NCBI GenBank assembly: GCA_023401595.1
Contig: JAEXDQ010000029.1
Coordinates: forward strand, 1-64,000
Direction of reading: 5' to 3'
Length of the DNA stretch: 64,000 nt
Source: Spirochaetota bacterium
GTDB lineage: Bacteria; Spirochaetota; Spirochaetia; Sphaerochaetales; Sphaerochaetaceae
The notes under the pieces are model-generated. The model saw nothing but the letters and a program-made list of their open reading frames with translations, had not been told where the DNA came from and ran no database searches. Below, piece by piece: positions 35,960 through 45,574 of the stretch (position 1 is its first letter; each line of letters begins with the position of its first letter). A program made the translations under genes and the position numbers.

Positions 35960-37279
35960 ATGAAACGACTTACCTTGGCTACGGCGTTGCTCGTCCTGTT
36001 GACGGCCGTTTCGTGCGTCTCGACTTCCACGGTGGATCTGACACGGGTGGATTCGTTGTACCTGAAGGGCGACGTGGAGGGTGCGAAAGCCAGCTACGAG
36101 GAGAAGACCCAGGAAATCCTTTCCAGCCAAGGACGGCTCGTCTATACCTTGGATCTCGGCATGCTCGCCCATTACACCGGGGCGTACTCCGACTCCAATG
36201 AATTCCTCACGACGGCGGAAAAGCTGATATCTGACGCATATACGGAGAGCGTCACGGCCAACATCGGCTCCTACATACTCAACGACAACACCCGCGCCTA
36301 CCCCGGAGAGGATTATGAAGACATCTATACGAATGTGTTCAAATCCTTGAACTATCATTTCATGGGGAAGACCGAGGACGCCATGGTCGAAATCCGCCGC
36401 ACCAGTGAGAAAGAGGGGCTGCTGAAGGATAAATATACCCGGCTTCTGGAAAAAAGCGAGCAGGCTTCCGATGGAAAGCTTACGGGCGGACTACAGACTA
36501 TCTCATTCACGCAAAGCGCCCTCGCCAACTATCTTGGAATGCTGTACAGCGAGTCTTTGGGCAATGACAGCGACCGGAACTATTATCTGGGCAGCGTCAG
36601 GAACGCCTTCGCCCTGCAACCTACGCTATATCAGTTCTCCCTGCCGCCGGGGGCCAAGGAACGTCCGGAACCCGAGGAAGGAAAAATACGGGTGGAATTC
36701 ATCGCCTTCACCGGCCTGGGGCCGACGAAGCTGGAGGTGGTGCAGCAGCTGTACGTCAGCAAGGACAACTATGCACGCCTCGCCCTCCCCGCCCTATCGC
36801 TTCGTCCTGAACGGGTGACAAGAATCGCCGTCCGTCTCGATACAGGACAAAAGGTCCAGCTGTACAAGCTCGAGGATTTGTCCCGTATCGCGCAAGATAC
36901 ATTCGCATTGCGATATCAGAACATCTACAACAAGACGTTGCTTCGTACGTTGACGAAAGCTACGGGAACGGCTGTTTTTGACGCGGTCGCGGAAGGTGCG
37001 AGAAAGAGCGACGAGGAAGGGAGCGAATCCGTCGTGTTATTGAGCGGGATACTATCTTTTTTCAGTTCGATCTTCAACCAGGCGAGCGAACAAGCGGACT
37101 TGCGGATCAGCCATTACTTCCCTGCGACGGCATGGGTCGGGTATATGGATGTCGAACCGGGAGACTACACCGCGACTTTCTACTATGCGGACGCCGCTTC
37201 CATCCTGTACAGTGAACAAGAGACAGTATCTCCCAAGGAAGGTCAGCTGAATCTCTATGAGGGCTTTTGCCCGTTGTAA
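35960..37279 (+). CDS. COG3014-like lipoprotein with TPR-like N-terminus
   Basis: A 439-residue lipoprotein with signal MKRLTLATALLVLLTAVSC. The region of about residues 25-190 looks like helical TPR repeats (YLKGDVEGAKASYEEKTQ, LDLGMLAHYTGAYSDSNEFL), and NYHFMGKTEDAMVEIRR is typical of COG3014 proteins often found beside LpoB-like genes. A role at the cell envelope, perhaps with the LpoB-like protein, is inferred from this neighbourhood. It begins 6 bases after the upstream stop. Confidence 0.65.
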   Translation: MKRLTLATALLVLLTAVSCVSTSTVDLTRVDSLYLKGDVEGAKASYEEKTQEILSSQGRLVYTLDLGMLAHYTGAYSDSNEFLTTAEKLISDAYTESVTANIGSYILNDNTRAYPGEDYEDIYTNVFKSLNYHFMGKTEDAMVEIRRTSEKEGLLKDKYTRLLEKSEQASDGKLTGGLQTISFTQSALANYLGMLYSESLGNDSDRNYYLGSVRNAFALQPTLYQFSLPPGAKERPEPEEGKIRVEFIAFTGLGPTKLEVVQQLYVSKDNYARLALPALSLRPERVTRIAVRLDTGQKVQLYKLEDLSRIAQDTFALRYQNIYNKTLLRTLTKATGTAVFDAVAEGARKSDEEGSESVVLLSGILSFFSSIFNQASEQADLRISHYFPATAWVGYMDVEPGDYTATFYYADAASILYSEQETVSPKEGQLNLYEGFCPL

Positions 37280-37359
37280 AGCAACTGGAGTGCGGGACGT
37301 TCTCAGTCCCGTCATCATATCGAATTCAAGTCCAATGTGGACTGTATGAGGAGCTGTGC

Positions 37360-38331
37360 ATGAAAAACATAATGAGAGGCACCATTCTGTTGATGACGGT
37401 GGCGATGCTCATGTCTTCCTGTGCTTCTACCAAGACTCTGTCATGGGTAGACGGAACGTATGACAACGAATACAAAGAGAAGGACTACTGGTGCGCGACG
37501 GGTCTGAGCGTCGATGAGACTCACGCGCTCGGCAACGCCTGTTCCACTTTGGAAAAGGAGATGACCGCGTTGCTGGGCCATGACGCGGACACTCCTTCGG
37601 TGGATGTGGAGATCGCCACGGGCAACAGCGGAGTCGTTCTGTCACCTACCACAGGAAATTTCATCGTCTATGCGTCGGTCTTCAACAGCGAGAAGACCCC
37701 GGACAACAAGACGATCGTCCGCATCGGCGTCAAACGTTCCGATATCGAGAAGTCGCTCAAAAAAATGTACGGAGATACCTACGACGACGCCTCCTATGCG
37801 TTGAAGCACTACAAGAACGTAGGAAAAAATCCTTTGGACAGAATCGCTTCCTTGCAGAACGCAGAGAGATTGTCCAGACAGGCGGACAGGAGCGCCAAGC
37901 TGCTGAAGCTTTTCTCCGGGAAAAACTATGACAGCGTAACTGAAAAGATCGTCCAGACTAGAAGCGGCATTATCTCGGATCTCAAGATCCGCATCGACGC
38001 TTCCATGATCGCCGACGGTTTCAGGGAGAGTATGGTTCAATCCTATGCGTCCGAGCTGAAGACGCTTGGTTTCAATGTAGTGGACAAGAAGGAAGACGCC
38101 GTTCTGAAGCTCTCCTACAAGCAGCTGCTGACCATGAAGGGTTCCGCGCCATACGCATATGTCAACTACACGTTGGGCTATACGGTCCTGTATGATGGAC
38201 AGACCATACTCTCTTTCGTCGAGAACGAGCGGATCGCAGGACTGACGGATAACGACGCCCTCAGCAAGGCGGCGCATCATGCGACGATAGAAGCTCCGCA
38301 GAAATTCTCCGCCGCGTTCCAGAATCTATAA
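37360..38331 (+). CDS. Lipoprotein of unknown function
   Basis: A 323-residue lipoprotein with signal MKNIMRGTILLMTVAMLMSSC. No domain was recognised with confidence. The N-terminal part (TYDNEYKEKDYWCATGLSVDE) and the middle (IRIDASMIADGFRESMVQSY, VVDKKEDAVLKLSYKQL) resemble envelope proteins with LPS-assembly- or LpoB-like alpha/beta folds. GAGGAGCTGTGC precedes ATG 37360; a longer frame would overlap the preceding gene. It is third in the operon after the LpoB-like and COG3014-like genes. Confidence 0.7.
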   Translation: MKNIMRGTILLMTVAMLMSSCASTKTLSWVDGTYDNEYKEKDYWCATGLSVDETHALGNACSTLEKEMTALLGHDADTPSVDVEIATGNSGVVLSPTTGNFIVYASVFNSEKTPDNKTIVRIGVKRSDIEKSLKKMYGDTYDDASYALKHYKNVGKNPLDRIASLQNAERLSRQADRSAKLLKLFSGKNYDSVTEKIVQTRSGIISDLKIRIDASMIADGFRESMVQSYASELKTLGFNVVDKKEDAVLKLSYKQLLTMKGSAPYAYVNYTLGYTVLYDGQTILSFVENERIAGLTDNDALSKAAHHATIEAPQKFSAAFQNL

Positions 38332-38652
38332 GTTTTCTATTTCAATGGCATGGGGGCGGTCGTCCGCCTTTGCAGGAATGGGGGCGTCGTACAAGCTATC
38401 AGGCTGATATGGCGCCTTTATTTTTCCCTATCCGTCACGGAAGGAAACAGGCGGCGTCCAGCATCCGGTATCCTGTGGCGTCGACGACGGCGCGCAGCGC
38501 ATCAGCACCAAGCGCATCCGGCTGATAGGCGATGGTTGCGCCGGGTTTGCCCGATGTTTGCATAATCACTTGCGCCGGCAAAAGAATCGGGGTAGACTTT
38601 CCTGCATAATGAGAACGGCCGGGAAAGAAAAATCAGGGGGAAACGGAGCGAT
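38332..38652. other. Intergenic region before the YesM-type kinase gene
   Basis: About 320 bases. On the minus strand 38435-38575 a frame reads GKPGATIAYQPDALGADALR, then AVVDATGYRML, then a stop. This resembles the second half of a heavy-metal-associated (HMA) domain without its CxxC part or any start. It may be a decayed gene fragment; confidence is low. Confidence 0.3.
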
Positions 38653-40470
38653 ATGGACGCCGACAAGGTGAAAGCCAAAGGAAGCAGCGAAGGTAGACCT
38701 GGCCGTTTTACATCGCTGTTTACCAGGCTCCTCCTCTACTTCATCGTGATCATGCTTGTTCCGATCCTCCTCATTTCCTTCTATTATATGGTCATTGGCA
38801 ACAGGTCCATGACGGAGTCCCTGAAAACGCAGGCCACGGACAGCATGGCGAGGTTGAAGGAACGGTATGCGACGCTGATTGATGAATACCGGCACAAGGC
38901 GTATCTGCTTTCAACGGACGAAACCATCATCAAGCTCCTGGAGGACGACAACCGGACGGAACGGGAGCAGTCGGCGAAATCCTCTCAGATATACGCAGCT
39001 CTCTTTTCACTCATGAAGGGCGTGCAGAACGATGCTTCGGCGATTATCGTCAGCACCAGCGGCAATGTCAGGTATTCCACCCATGCGTTTCCGGCGGTGT
39101 ACGACCAAAGATACAACCGCCATGACGTGACGAACCCGTTCCTGGCCCTGGACAGGCGAGGATTCGACAAATCGACGTTCATGACGATCAGCAACAGATA
39201 TGTGAACGACAACAATTCCCAAATCGGACTGAACATACAACGGAAAGTATACGACGCCGACAACGAGCCGATAGGATATGCGGTCATCGACGTATATATG
39301 AAGACGCTCGCGGAATTGAACAACGAACCGATATTGAGCGACATCATACTGATAGACACCAATACCTACTTCGCGGCCTCCATCACCCAGCCGGAACGTT
39401 TCGGGGATTTCGGCAACTTTCCGGAGCTGCAAGCCCTCAGATCGCCGTATGAAGAGAAAAGCTATGCCGGCGAATCGGGGTTGATCGCTTCTCTGGTATT
39501 CATCCCGAATACGTCTTTGTTACTGATCGGAGTAATAGAGAGCGCTCCATATATGCAGAACCTCCAGCATTTTTTCCTGGTGGTTTGCACGGTATTCTCC
39601 GTAGGAGTCGTTCTTGCGAGTATTCTCGCCTATTTTTTCTCCCGGTCCATCGCGACGCCGGTGAACCAGCTCGTCAAATCGATGCAGGTAGTGGAGACCG
39701 GATACCTCGACATCCAGGTGACAGAATCCAAGATTCAGGAAATCGCCCAACTGGACGCTTCGTTCAACGCCATGGTACGACAGATCACAAATCTGCTGGA
39801 GCTGACCCAGGAGGAAGAAGAAAAACTCCGTGAAGCGGAACGCAAGGCCCTCGAATCACAGATGAACCCCCATTTCCTCTACAACACGCTCAATACAATC
39901 AAGGCGATCGCGAAACTACATGACGAACAGGAGATACTCACGATTACGACCAAACTGGGAAAGCTGCTACGCAACACAATCGACAACCATGAATCGGAAG
40001 CGACGATCCGAGACAGTCTTTCTCTTGTCGAGAGTTATCTTACCATCCAGAAGATACGCTTTGGAGAAAAGCTGCATGTCCTGATAGATGTCGATGAGCA
40101 GATACTTGATATCAAGACGCCGAAGCTGTTGATACAGCCCTTGGTAGAGAACGCCATTATCCACGGGCTTGAACCGAAGATCGGGGACTGGAAGATAACG
40201 ATCAGGGGCTCCTATCGGATGGGTATGGTCAAGCTCACGATCAGCGACAACGGAATCGGATTCCCGCCGGGAACCTTGCCGGAAAACCTGGACGATCTGG
40301 CGGATAGTTCCCATGTGGGCGTATATAATGTCTATCGGAGAATCAAACTGAAATATGGCGAAGCCGGTTCATTGCGGATCCATTCCACGTCTGGCGCGGG
40401 GACCTTGGTGGTCCTCTCTTTCCCCGCCAGGACCATGGCTCAGGAAACCGCGCAGGGCCCGGAGCGTTAG
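38653..40470 (+). CDS. YesM-type sensor histidine kinase
   Basis: A 605-residue kinase. A first membrane helix (about 25-47) and a second (about 295-330) enclose a Cache-like sensor domain. A HAMP linker follows (FSRSIATPVNQLVKSMQVVETG). The His_kinase domain has phospho-acceptor His407 in QMNPHFLYNTLNTI and ATP-binding motifs LLIQPLVENAIIHGL and ISDNGIGFP. Kinases of this type partner with YesN regulators and usually control carbohydrate uptake. The regulator gene follows after 10 bases. Confidence 0.92.
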   Translation: MDADKVKAKGSSEGRPGRFTSLFTRLLLYFIVIMLVPILLISFYYMVIGNRSMTESLKTQATDSMARLKERYATLIDEYRHKAYLLSTDETIIKLLEDDNRTEREQSAKSSQIYAALFSLMKGVQNDASAIIVSTSGNVRYSTHAFPAVYDQRYNRHDVTNPFLALDRRGFDKSTFMTISNRYVNDNNSQIGLNIQRKVYDADNEPIGYAVIDVYMKTLAELNNEPILSDIILIDTNTYFAASITQPERFGDFGNFPELQALRSPYEEKSYAGESGLIASLVFIPNTSLLLIGVIESAPYMQNLQHFFLVVCTVFSVGVVLASILAYFFSRSIATPVNQLVKSMQVVETGYLDIQVTESKIQEIAQLDASFNAMVRQITNLLELTQEEEEKLREAERKALESQMNPHFLYNTLNTIKAIAKLHDEQEILTITTKLGKLLRNTIDNHESEATIRDSLSLVESYLTIQKIRFGEKLHVLIDVDEQILDIKTPKLLIQPLVENAIIHGLEPKIGDWKITIRGSYRMGMVKLTISDNGIGFPPGTLPENLDDLADSSHVGVYNVYRRIKLKYGEAGSLRIHSTSGAGTLVVLSFPARTMAQETAQGPER

Positions 40471-40480
40471 GAGACATATC

Positions 40481-41302
40481 ATGAGCTATACAGTAGTCCT
40501 TGTCGAAGATGAAGCATTGATGCGTGCGGAGCTTGAACAGACCACCCCGTGGGGAGAGCTTGGCCTTGAACTGATTGGCAGCGCCGAAAACGGTCTGGAA
40601 GGTGAAAAACTGATCAAAGCCCTGGAACCGGACATAGTGCTTACCGACATCCGTCTGCCGGGGCAGGATGGATTGACGATGTTGTCCCATTGCCCGGTCA
40701 GTCATGCGGTAATCCTCAGCGGACATACTGATTTCTCTTATATGAAACAGGCCATCAAGCTTGGGGTCTTCGACTACCTTCTCAAGCCTGTCGACGATGG
40801 CGAGTTGGAAGCCACTTTCCGCCAGCTTGTAGTAAAGATGCAGGAGGAAGACAGGGATCTGGAGCGTCTGGCCCGTGATACCAAGGAGGGAACCGAATAC
40901 ATACGTCTTCCTCGCAATTTGGGAAACCACGTCGTAGACAACACCATTGTGTTCATTTCGGAAAACTATGGCAATCCGATCGGGCTGCAGGAAGCCGCCC
41001 AGGCCATGGATCTCTCGGAAAGTCATCTCAGCAGACTGTTCAAGGAAATCACGGGGCTCAATTTCCTCCAATACCTCAATGCATGGCGTATCAACCAGGC
41101 AGTGGAGCTTCTGGCTAATCCAAGAAAGAACATCAGCGAGATATCGATCAGCTGCGGCTTTCCGACCCCCGGATATTTCGCGAAGATATTCAAACGTTTC
41201 ACAGGGGCGACCCCATCGCAATTCCGAGACGAACATCCGTCGCAGGGCGCTTGTCCTCCTCAATTGGGAGGAATACAGCCTCCGACTGGAAAAGGACTAT
41301 GA
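40481..41302 (+). CDS. YesN-type response regulator with AraC output domain
   Basis: A 273-residue protein. The receiver (residues 1-120) has VVLVEDEALMRAEL and phospho-acceptor Asp56 in IVLTDIRLPGQDG. The AraC-type DNA-binding part (about 155-255) shows IGLQEAAQAMDLSESHLSRLFKEITG and ISCGFPTPGYFAKIFKRFTG. AGGAGACATATC precedes ATG 40481. It likely controls the convergent ABC importer operon at 41485-45574. Confidence 0.92.
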   Translation: MSYTVVLVEDEALMRAELEQTTPWGELGLELIGSAENGLEGEKLIKALEPDIVLTDIRLPGQDGLTMLSHCPVSHAVILSGHTDFSYMKQAIKLGVFDYLLKPVDDGELEATFRQLVVKMQEEDRDLERLARDTKEGTEYIRLPRNLGNHVVDNTIVFISENYGNPIGLQEAAQAMDLSESHLSRLFKEITGLNFLQYLNAWRINQAVELLANPRKNISEISISCGFPTPGYFAKIFKRFTGATPSQFRDEHPSQGACPPQLGGIQPPTGKGL

Positions 41303-41394
41303 ATTGGCACCGGAACCCCCATTGTCACGACCCAGCGACGAATTAGCCGCCCTCACGTCGAGAGCCTGGCAATGAGGCCTGTCGTTGCGAATTG

Positions 41395-41431
41395 ACAAAA
41401 AGAGGCCCTGCCGGCAGGAACGCCGGCAGGG
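41395..41431 (-). terminator. Rho-independent terminator of the second ABC importer operon
   Basis: CCCTGCCGGC and GCCGGCAGGG form a perfect 10-pair stem with a 6-base loop. On the minus strand CCTCTTTTTG follows, so it ends the operon whose last gene stops at 41485. Confidence 0.85.
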
Positions 41432-41484
41432 AACGAAATCCGCGGAACCAAGATTACATACGCATTTTTACAGCGGAGATGAAT

Positions 41485-42189
41485 TCAATCCACAGCACCG
41501 AAAACCCTGAACAGCTTCTGGTCCGCGGTCAATTCTTCGCCGGTGGACAACGGACCATCCGCATATTGCAGCGTAGCGATACCCATCTTCTCCGCAGCCT
41601 CGATATTCTCAGGAAAATCATCAACGAAAAACGTCTGGGCGGCGGTCATTCCCTCATGGTCCAATATGAACTGGAAGTACTGTCTGGCGGGCTTGCTCAT
41701 TCCAAGCTCGTGGGACGGATACACGGCGTCAAATAATTCAAGGAAGCCCATGTCGGCGAGAATGTCCCAATGCGGCGCAAAGGTATTCGAACCACAGACT
41801 ACGCGCTTGCCCGATTTCCTCAGTCTCTTCAACAGAGCGACCATGGGCGGATTCATGACCGGGGAGAAGTGCTTGGCGAAGGGTTCCCCCTCCACCTTGA
41901 CACCAAACTTCTTTTCTATATGTACCCAATATTCCGAAGTCGGTATTGTACCATCCATAAGTGGAAAATCATACTGCCGATAGTCGGCGAGAAACTCCTC
42001 CATCGGAAGCCCCCATTCCTCCGCTACGGGCCCCAGCACATGGATATTCTTGACCACCACGTTGCCCATGTCGAAGATGAACAGCTTCTTTTCATACACG
42101 GGAAGAAGCGGTAGGCCCGACAACTGGCCGGCAGGGAACACAGGGGCCATGGAACCCGCCGGTTCCGCCGCTCCAGCAACGGCATTCAT
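41485..42189 (-). CDS. HAD-superfamily phosphatase (subfamily IA)
   Basis: A 234-residue hydrolase. Motif I is FIFDMGNVVV, with Asp nucleophile and acid/base position D-M-G-N as in some family members where Asn replaces the second Asp. Motif II is CGSNTF, Lys is in MSKPARQYFQ, and motif IV is FFVDDFPENIEAAEKMG. ATG 42189 follows AAAGG and lies one base from the permease stop, so it is part of the ABC operon. It may dephosphorylate a sugar phosphate derived from the imported sugar. The replacement of the usual DxD by DxN is worth noting, because it could lower phosphatase activity. Confidence 0.85.
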   Translation of the reverse strand: MNAVAGAAEPAGSMAPVFPAGQLSGLPLLPVYEKKLFIFDMGNVVVKNIHVLGPVAEEWGLPMEEFLADYRQYDFPLMDGTIPTSEYWVHIEKKFGVKVEGEPFAKHFSPVMNPPMVALLKRLRKSGKRVVCGSNTFAPHWDILADMGFLELFDAVYPSHELGMSKPARQYFQFILDHEGMTAAQTFFVDDFPENIEAAEKMGIATLQYADGPLSTGEELTADQKLFRVFGAVD

Positions 42190-42190
42190 A

Positions 42191-43117
42191 TCAACCTTTT
42201 CTCGATTCATACACAGCGGCTCCACCAATGAAGTATTTTGAGAGTGAGAAGAACAGGATGAACATCGGAATGCTGGCGATCGCGGCGACAGCCATCATCG
42301 CCCCTTCGTCGGTCAGCTTTTCCTCGGAGAACTTGGATATGTACAACGGAATGGTCTTCATCTTCTCGCTCTGGATGACCAGCAAGGGCCACAACAGATT
42401 GTCCCACTGCCCCCTGAAGGAGAGTATCCCCAAGGTCGCTATGACCGGCGTGCAGTTCGGGAACACGATTCGACAGAAGATACCGAACTCCCCCATGCCG
42501 TCCACACGGGCGGCGTCGAGGAATTCCGTCGGGAACGTCAACAGATACTGGCGCATCTGGAATACCCCGAACGCGCTGACCAGGAACGGAAGGATCAGCC
42601 CCAGGTAGGTATTCTGTATCCTCAGACCGGTAGCCACCATGTACAACGGAATCATGATCGCTTCAAAGGGAATCATCATCGTCGCCATGATCATCATGAA
42701 TACGAAATTCCTCCCCCTGAACTTGAATTTCGCCAAGCCATATCCGGTGATGGAAGCGATGAGTATGGTCGTGCAGGCGACCGACGTAGCGACGATCAGG
42801 GAGTTGAGCATGTTCCTGGGGAAAATCCATGAGCCGTCGTTGCCCCGCAACGCCTTGAGGAAGTTTTCAAAATAGAACGGCTTGGGAATCCATGAATACG
42901 GCATCCGCAGTATCTGCTTGCTGGTCATCATGGACGCGGTGAACATGAAAATCAACGGTGTGACGGTAAAGACCAGCAGAATCAGCAGCAACGCCCATAT
43001 GATGACCTGGGACCAATGCCGTTTGACCCAAAGCAACGCCTTGGAATACCAAGGACTGTTCAAGCTATCCAAAGGCTCCACAGGAGAAACCGTCCGTGCG
43101 GTAGAATCGTTTTTCAT
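42191..43117 (-). CDS. Carbohydrate ABC transporter permease, MalG type (second system)
   Basis: A 308-residue CUT1 permease with six membrane segments. The EAA loop reads LDAARVDGMGEFGIFCRIVFP, a common variant in this family. It lies 12 bases from the MalF-type gene upstream. No ATPase gene is seen in this operon either, again pointing to a shared ATPase. Confidence 0.92.
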   Translation of the reverse strand: MKNDSTARTVSPVEPLDSLNSPWYSKALLWVKRHWSQVIIWALLLILLVFTVTPLIFMFTASMMTSKQILRMPYSWIPKPFYFENFLKALRGNDGSWIFPRNMLNSLIVATSVACTTILIASITGYGLAKFKFRGRNFVFMMIMATMMIPFEAIMIPLYMVATGLRIQNTYLGLILPFLVSAFGVFQMRQYLLTFPTEFLDAARVDGMGEFGIFCRIVFPNCTPVIATLGILSFRGQWDNLLWPLLVIQSEKMKTIPLYISKFSEEKLTDEGAMMAVAAIASIPMFILFFSLSKYFIGGAAVYESRKG

Positions 43118-43129
43118 GACGTCGCCCTC

Positions 43130-44068
43130 CTAATATTCCACATCGTCGGTCTTGGACGTGCGGAACTGCAGCCAAGTAAGACAGAGCATGATGACGAACA
43201 GCACGATGCTCATAGCGCTCGCGCGACCGATACGCTGGTTCCTGATGCCGGTCTGGTAGATATTCAGCGTAATGACGTTGATGGGAGCGAGCGGAGCGCC
43301 CGACTGGACGAACAGGTACTGGGTGCTGAAGGTCTTGAGGCATTGCAGCATAGCCATGATGGAGACGAGCACCACGGTCGGTTTGAGCAGCGGCAGCGTG
43401 ATCTTCCAGAACGACTGCCATTTGTTGGCTCCATCGATGGTAGCGGCTTCATAGATCGTAGGGGGGATTGAAGCAAGGCCGGTAATGAACAGGATGACGA
43501 AATAGCCTATGTATTTCCAGAAATAGACGATCATCGTGGAGACCTGGACCTTCACGCTGTCGGCCAGCCATTTATGGTCGACGCCGGGAGTGTGGAGAAT
43601 CGCGTTCACCCACTGGTTGGCCAGCCCCCGGGGATCGAGCATCAGCATCCAGATGGCGGCGGCGACTACGGAAGAAAGTACCGCCGGGGTATAGTAGGCG
43701 ATCTGGAAGAAGCCCTTCGCTCCCTTGGAATGGAGGTTGTGGATGAAATACGCATACATCAGGCTGAACACCAGCAACGGAACGAACGTCCCTACGGTAA
43801 AGACCAACGTGGCGCGCATCGAATTCCAGAAGTCGGGGGACTTGAAGATATACTTGTAGTTGCCCAGACCAAGGAATTTCGGAGCGGCGAGCGAAAGGAC
43901 CCGCTTGTCATACAGACTGGTGAATATCGCGTTGATGATCGGATAAAAACTGAAAACACAGAAGAACAATACCGCCGGAAGGACGAAAGCGACGCCCCAA
44001 CGGGCCTGCTTCTTCTCAATGCCGGAATACTTCCTCACCTTCAGCTGCGAACTATTTCCATCTTTCAT
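43130..44068 (-). CDS. Sugar ABC transporter permease, MalF type (second system)
   Basis: A 312-residue CUT1 permease with EAA loop EAATIDGANKWQSFWKITLP and about six hydrophobic segments. It follows the binding-protein gene after a 210-base gap that contains a terminator-like hairpin (44219-44261), so it is probably expressed at a lower level than the binding protein. Confidence 0.92.
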   Translation of the reverse strand: MKDGNSSQLKVRKYSGIEKKQARWGVAFVLPAVLFFCVFSFYPIINAIFTSLYDKRVLSLAAPKFLGLGNYKYIFKSPDFWNSMRATLVFTVGTFVPLLVFSLMYAYFIHNLHSKGAKGFFQIAYYTPAVLSSVVAAAIWMLMLDPRGLANQWVNAILHTPGVDHKWLADSVKVQVSTMIVYFWKYIGYFVILFITGLASIPPTIYEAATIDGANKWQSFWKITLPLLKPTVVLVSIMAMLQCLKTFSTQYLFVQSGAPLAPINVITLNIYQTGIRNQRIGRASAMSIVLFVIMLCLTWLQFRTSKTDDVEY

Positions 44069-44218
44069 ACATGAAAACCCTTCTTGCCTTTTCGGTCCGA
44101 CGACCGAGCTTCCCTCACGATGTCCGGCGAAGGAGGATACGGCCGTCGATACCAGCCGTATTCTCCTTCGTTATCCCCTGCGACTTCTACGGGAGGTGCC
44201 GTATCGGTCTGATGGCTG

Positions 44219-44261
44219 AAAAAAAAGGCTGCCGCCATACCGTGCGATATGGCGGACAGTC
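44219..44261 (-). terminator. Partial terminator between binding-protein and permease genes
   Basis: On the minus strand CTGTCCGCCATA pairs with TATGGCGGCAG, followed by CCTTTTTTTT. It lies 18 bases after the binding-protein stop and before the two permease genes. The canonical form suggests partial termination to produce more binding protein than permease. Confidence 0.75.
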
Positions 44262-44278
44262 TTGGAATCGATGAACGA

Positions 44279-45574
44279 TTACTGCTCGTCGAGCAGTTCC
44301 TGAGCGGCGCTCCGCAAGGTCGCGAGAGCCTTCTCAGGGGTGACGCCGCTGAGCATGACGGACTCGACCGCGCTACGGATCAAGGTCTGGAGCTCGGAGC
44401 TGTTGGCACCGTAATATACGATGTGGCCCTTCTCCATATCATGGGTGAAGACATCGGAATACGGCATGTTCTTGTAGGTGTCGGAATTCAACAAAGCCTT
44501 GGTCGGCTGAATGATATTGACTTCGGTGAGGTACTCTTCGGCATGACCGAGCATGTAGCCGATCAGCTTCCAAGCGGCCTGCTGCTTTGCCTTGGAGCTC
44601 TGGGCGTTGACCATGTAGTAATGTCCATAATAGCATCCGGCGGTATCCTTCACGGCGTTCTCGAATACCGGGAACGGCACGACCATCCATTCGCCGCTGT
44701 CATAGAACTCGGGGTTGTCAGCCTTGATTCTGCCTTCCTGGTACAAGCCGGTCGTCGCCATGGCGATGTCGTTGTTGTCCTTGTTGAACAGGGAACGGGC
44801 GTTCTTGTAGGTCGGGGAACCGAGGTTCCGGCCATTGGGTCCCCACTGCTGCATATAGGTCAGGAACTTGAGCCAAGCTTCGTCGCCGATGATGGCGGTC
44901 TTGCCGTCGTCGCTGATCAGCTGTCCGCCCAGCTGCTCTACCATAGGTACGAACGCTACGAGATAATACGGATATCTGAAGTCGAAGCCACGGCGCACGA
45001 GGATGTCCCCGTCGCGGATGACGAGCTTTTCAGAAACATCGGCCATTTCTTCCCATGTCTTGGGATAGTCCTTCTCAGGATCGAGACCGGCGTCACGGAA
45101 AACCTTCTTGTTGATGAAGATACACCAGTTGGTCAATTCAAGGGGAAGACCATAGACTTTGCCGTCGACGGTCACGGGGTCAAGCATGCCGGGGGCATAG
45201 GCGTCGATCACAGCCTGCATGTCCTTGAAACCGGCGGCGACAGGGTCGACGGGAGCCACGCGGCCATTGACGATATAGGCGTATTCATCCTCGATAGAGA
45301 GGTTGAAGATGTCCGGTCCCTGGTTCGCGGCGAACGCGGTCTGCACCAATTCGATCATCTTGGTAGCGGACTGGGTGGTGCGATTGACCGTGACATTCGG
45401 ATTCGCCGCCTGGAATTCCTGGATATAGCGGTCCTCGATACGGGTCCTGTTCGGATCCTCATGGGTCCAGAACTCAAGCGTGACAGGCCCTGTCTCTTCC
45501 TTGGCGCCCTGAGCAAAGAGGATAGCGGGGAAGAGCATTGCGAAAATCGTCAGAATAACAATGGTTTTCTTCAT
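44279..45574 (-). CDS. Extracellular solute-binding protein, sugar ABC transporter (second system)
   Basis: A 431-residue family-1 binding protein. The signal MKKTIVILTIFAMLFPAILFAQGAKEE has no lipobox Cys. The mature part (LEFWTHEDPNRTRIEDRYIQ, then FQAANPNV) is typical of CUT1 ligand binders. GGAGGGCTTTCC precedes ATG 45574, which gives the expected signal length, whereas the open frame to 45697 does not. It is the first gene of the operon and its substrate is unknown. The convergent YesM/YesN pair is the likely regulator. Confidence 0.92.
   Translation of the reverse strand: MKKTIVILTIFAMLFPAILFAQGAKEETGPVTLEFWTHEDPNRTRIEDRYIQEFQAANPNVTVNRTTQSATKMIELVQTAFAANQGPDIFNLSIEDEYAYIVNGRVAPVDPVAAGFKDMQAVIDAYAPGMLDPVTVDGKVYGLPLELTNWCIFINKKVFRDAGLDPEKDYPKTWEEMADVSEKLVIRDGDILVRRGFDFRYPYYLVAFVPMVEQLGGQLISDDGKTAIIGDEAWLKFLTYMQQWGPNGRNLGSPTYKNARSLFNKDNNDIAMATTGLYQEGRIKADNPEFYDSGEWMVVPFPVFENAVKDTAGCYYGHYYMVNAQSSKAKQQAAWKLIGYMLGHAEEYLTEVNIIQPTKALLNSDTYKNMPYSDVFTHDMEKGHIVYYGANSSELQTLIRSAVESVMLSGVTPEKALATLRSAAQELLDEQ

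Noticed and set aside
41406..41431. Perfect GC-rich stem as a bidirectional terminator
   Set aside because: A T tract follows only on the minus strand; the plus-strand side continues GAACGAAATCC, so it is assigned to the minus-strand operon only.
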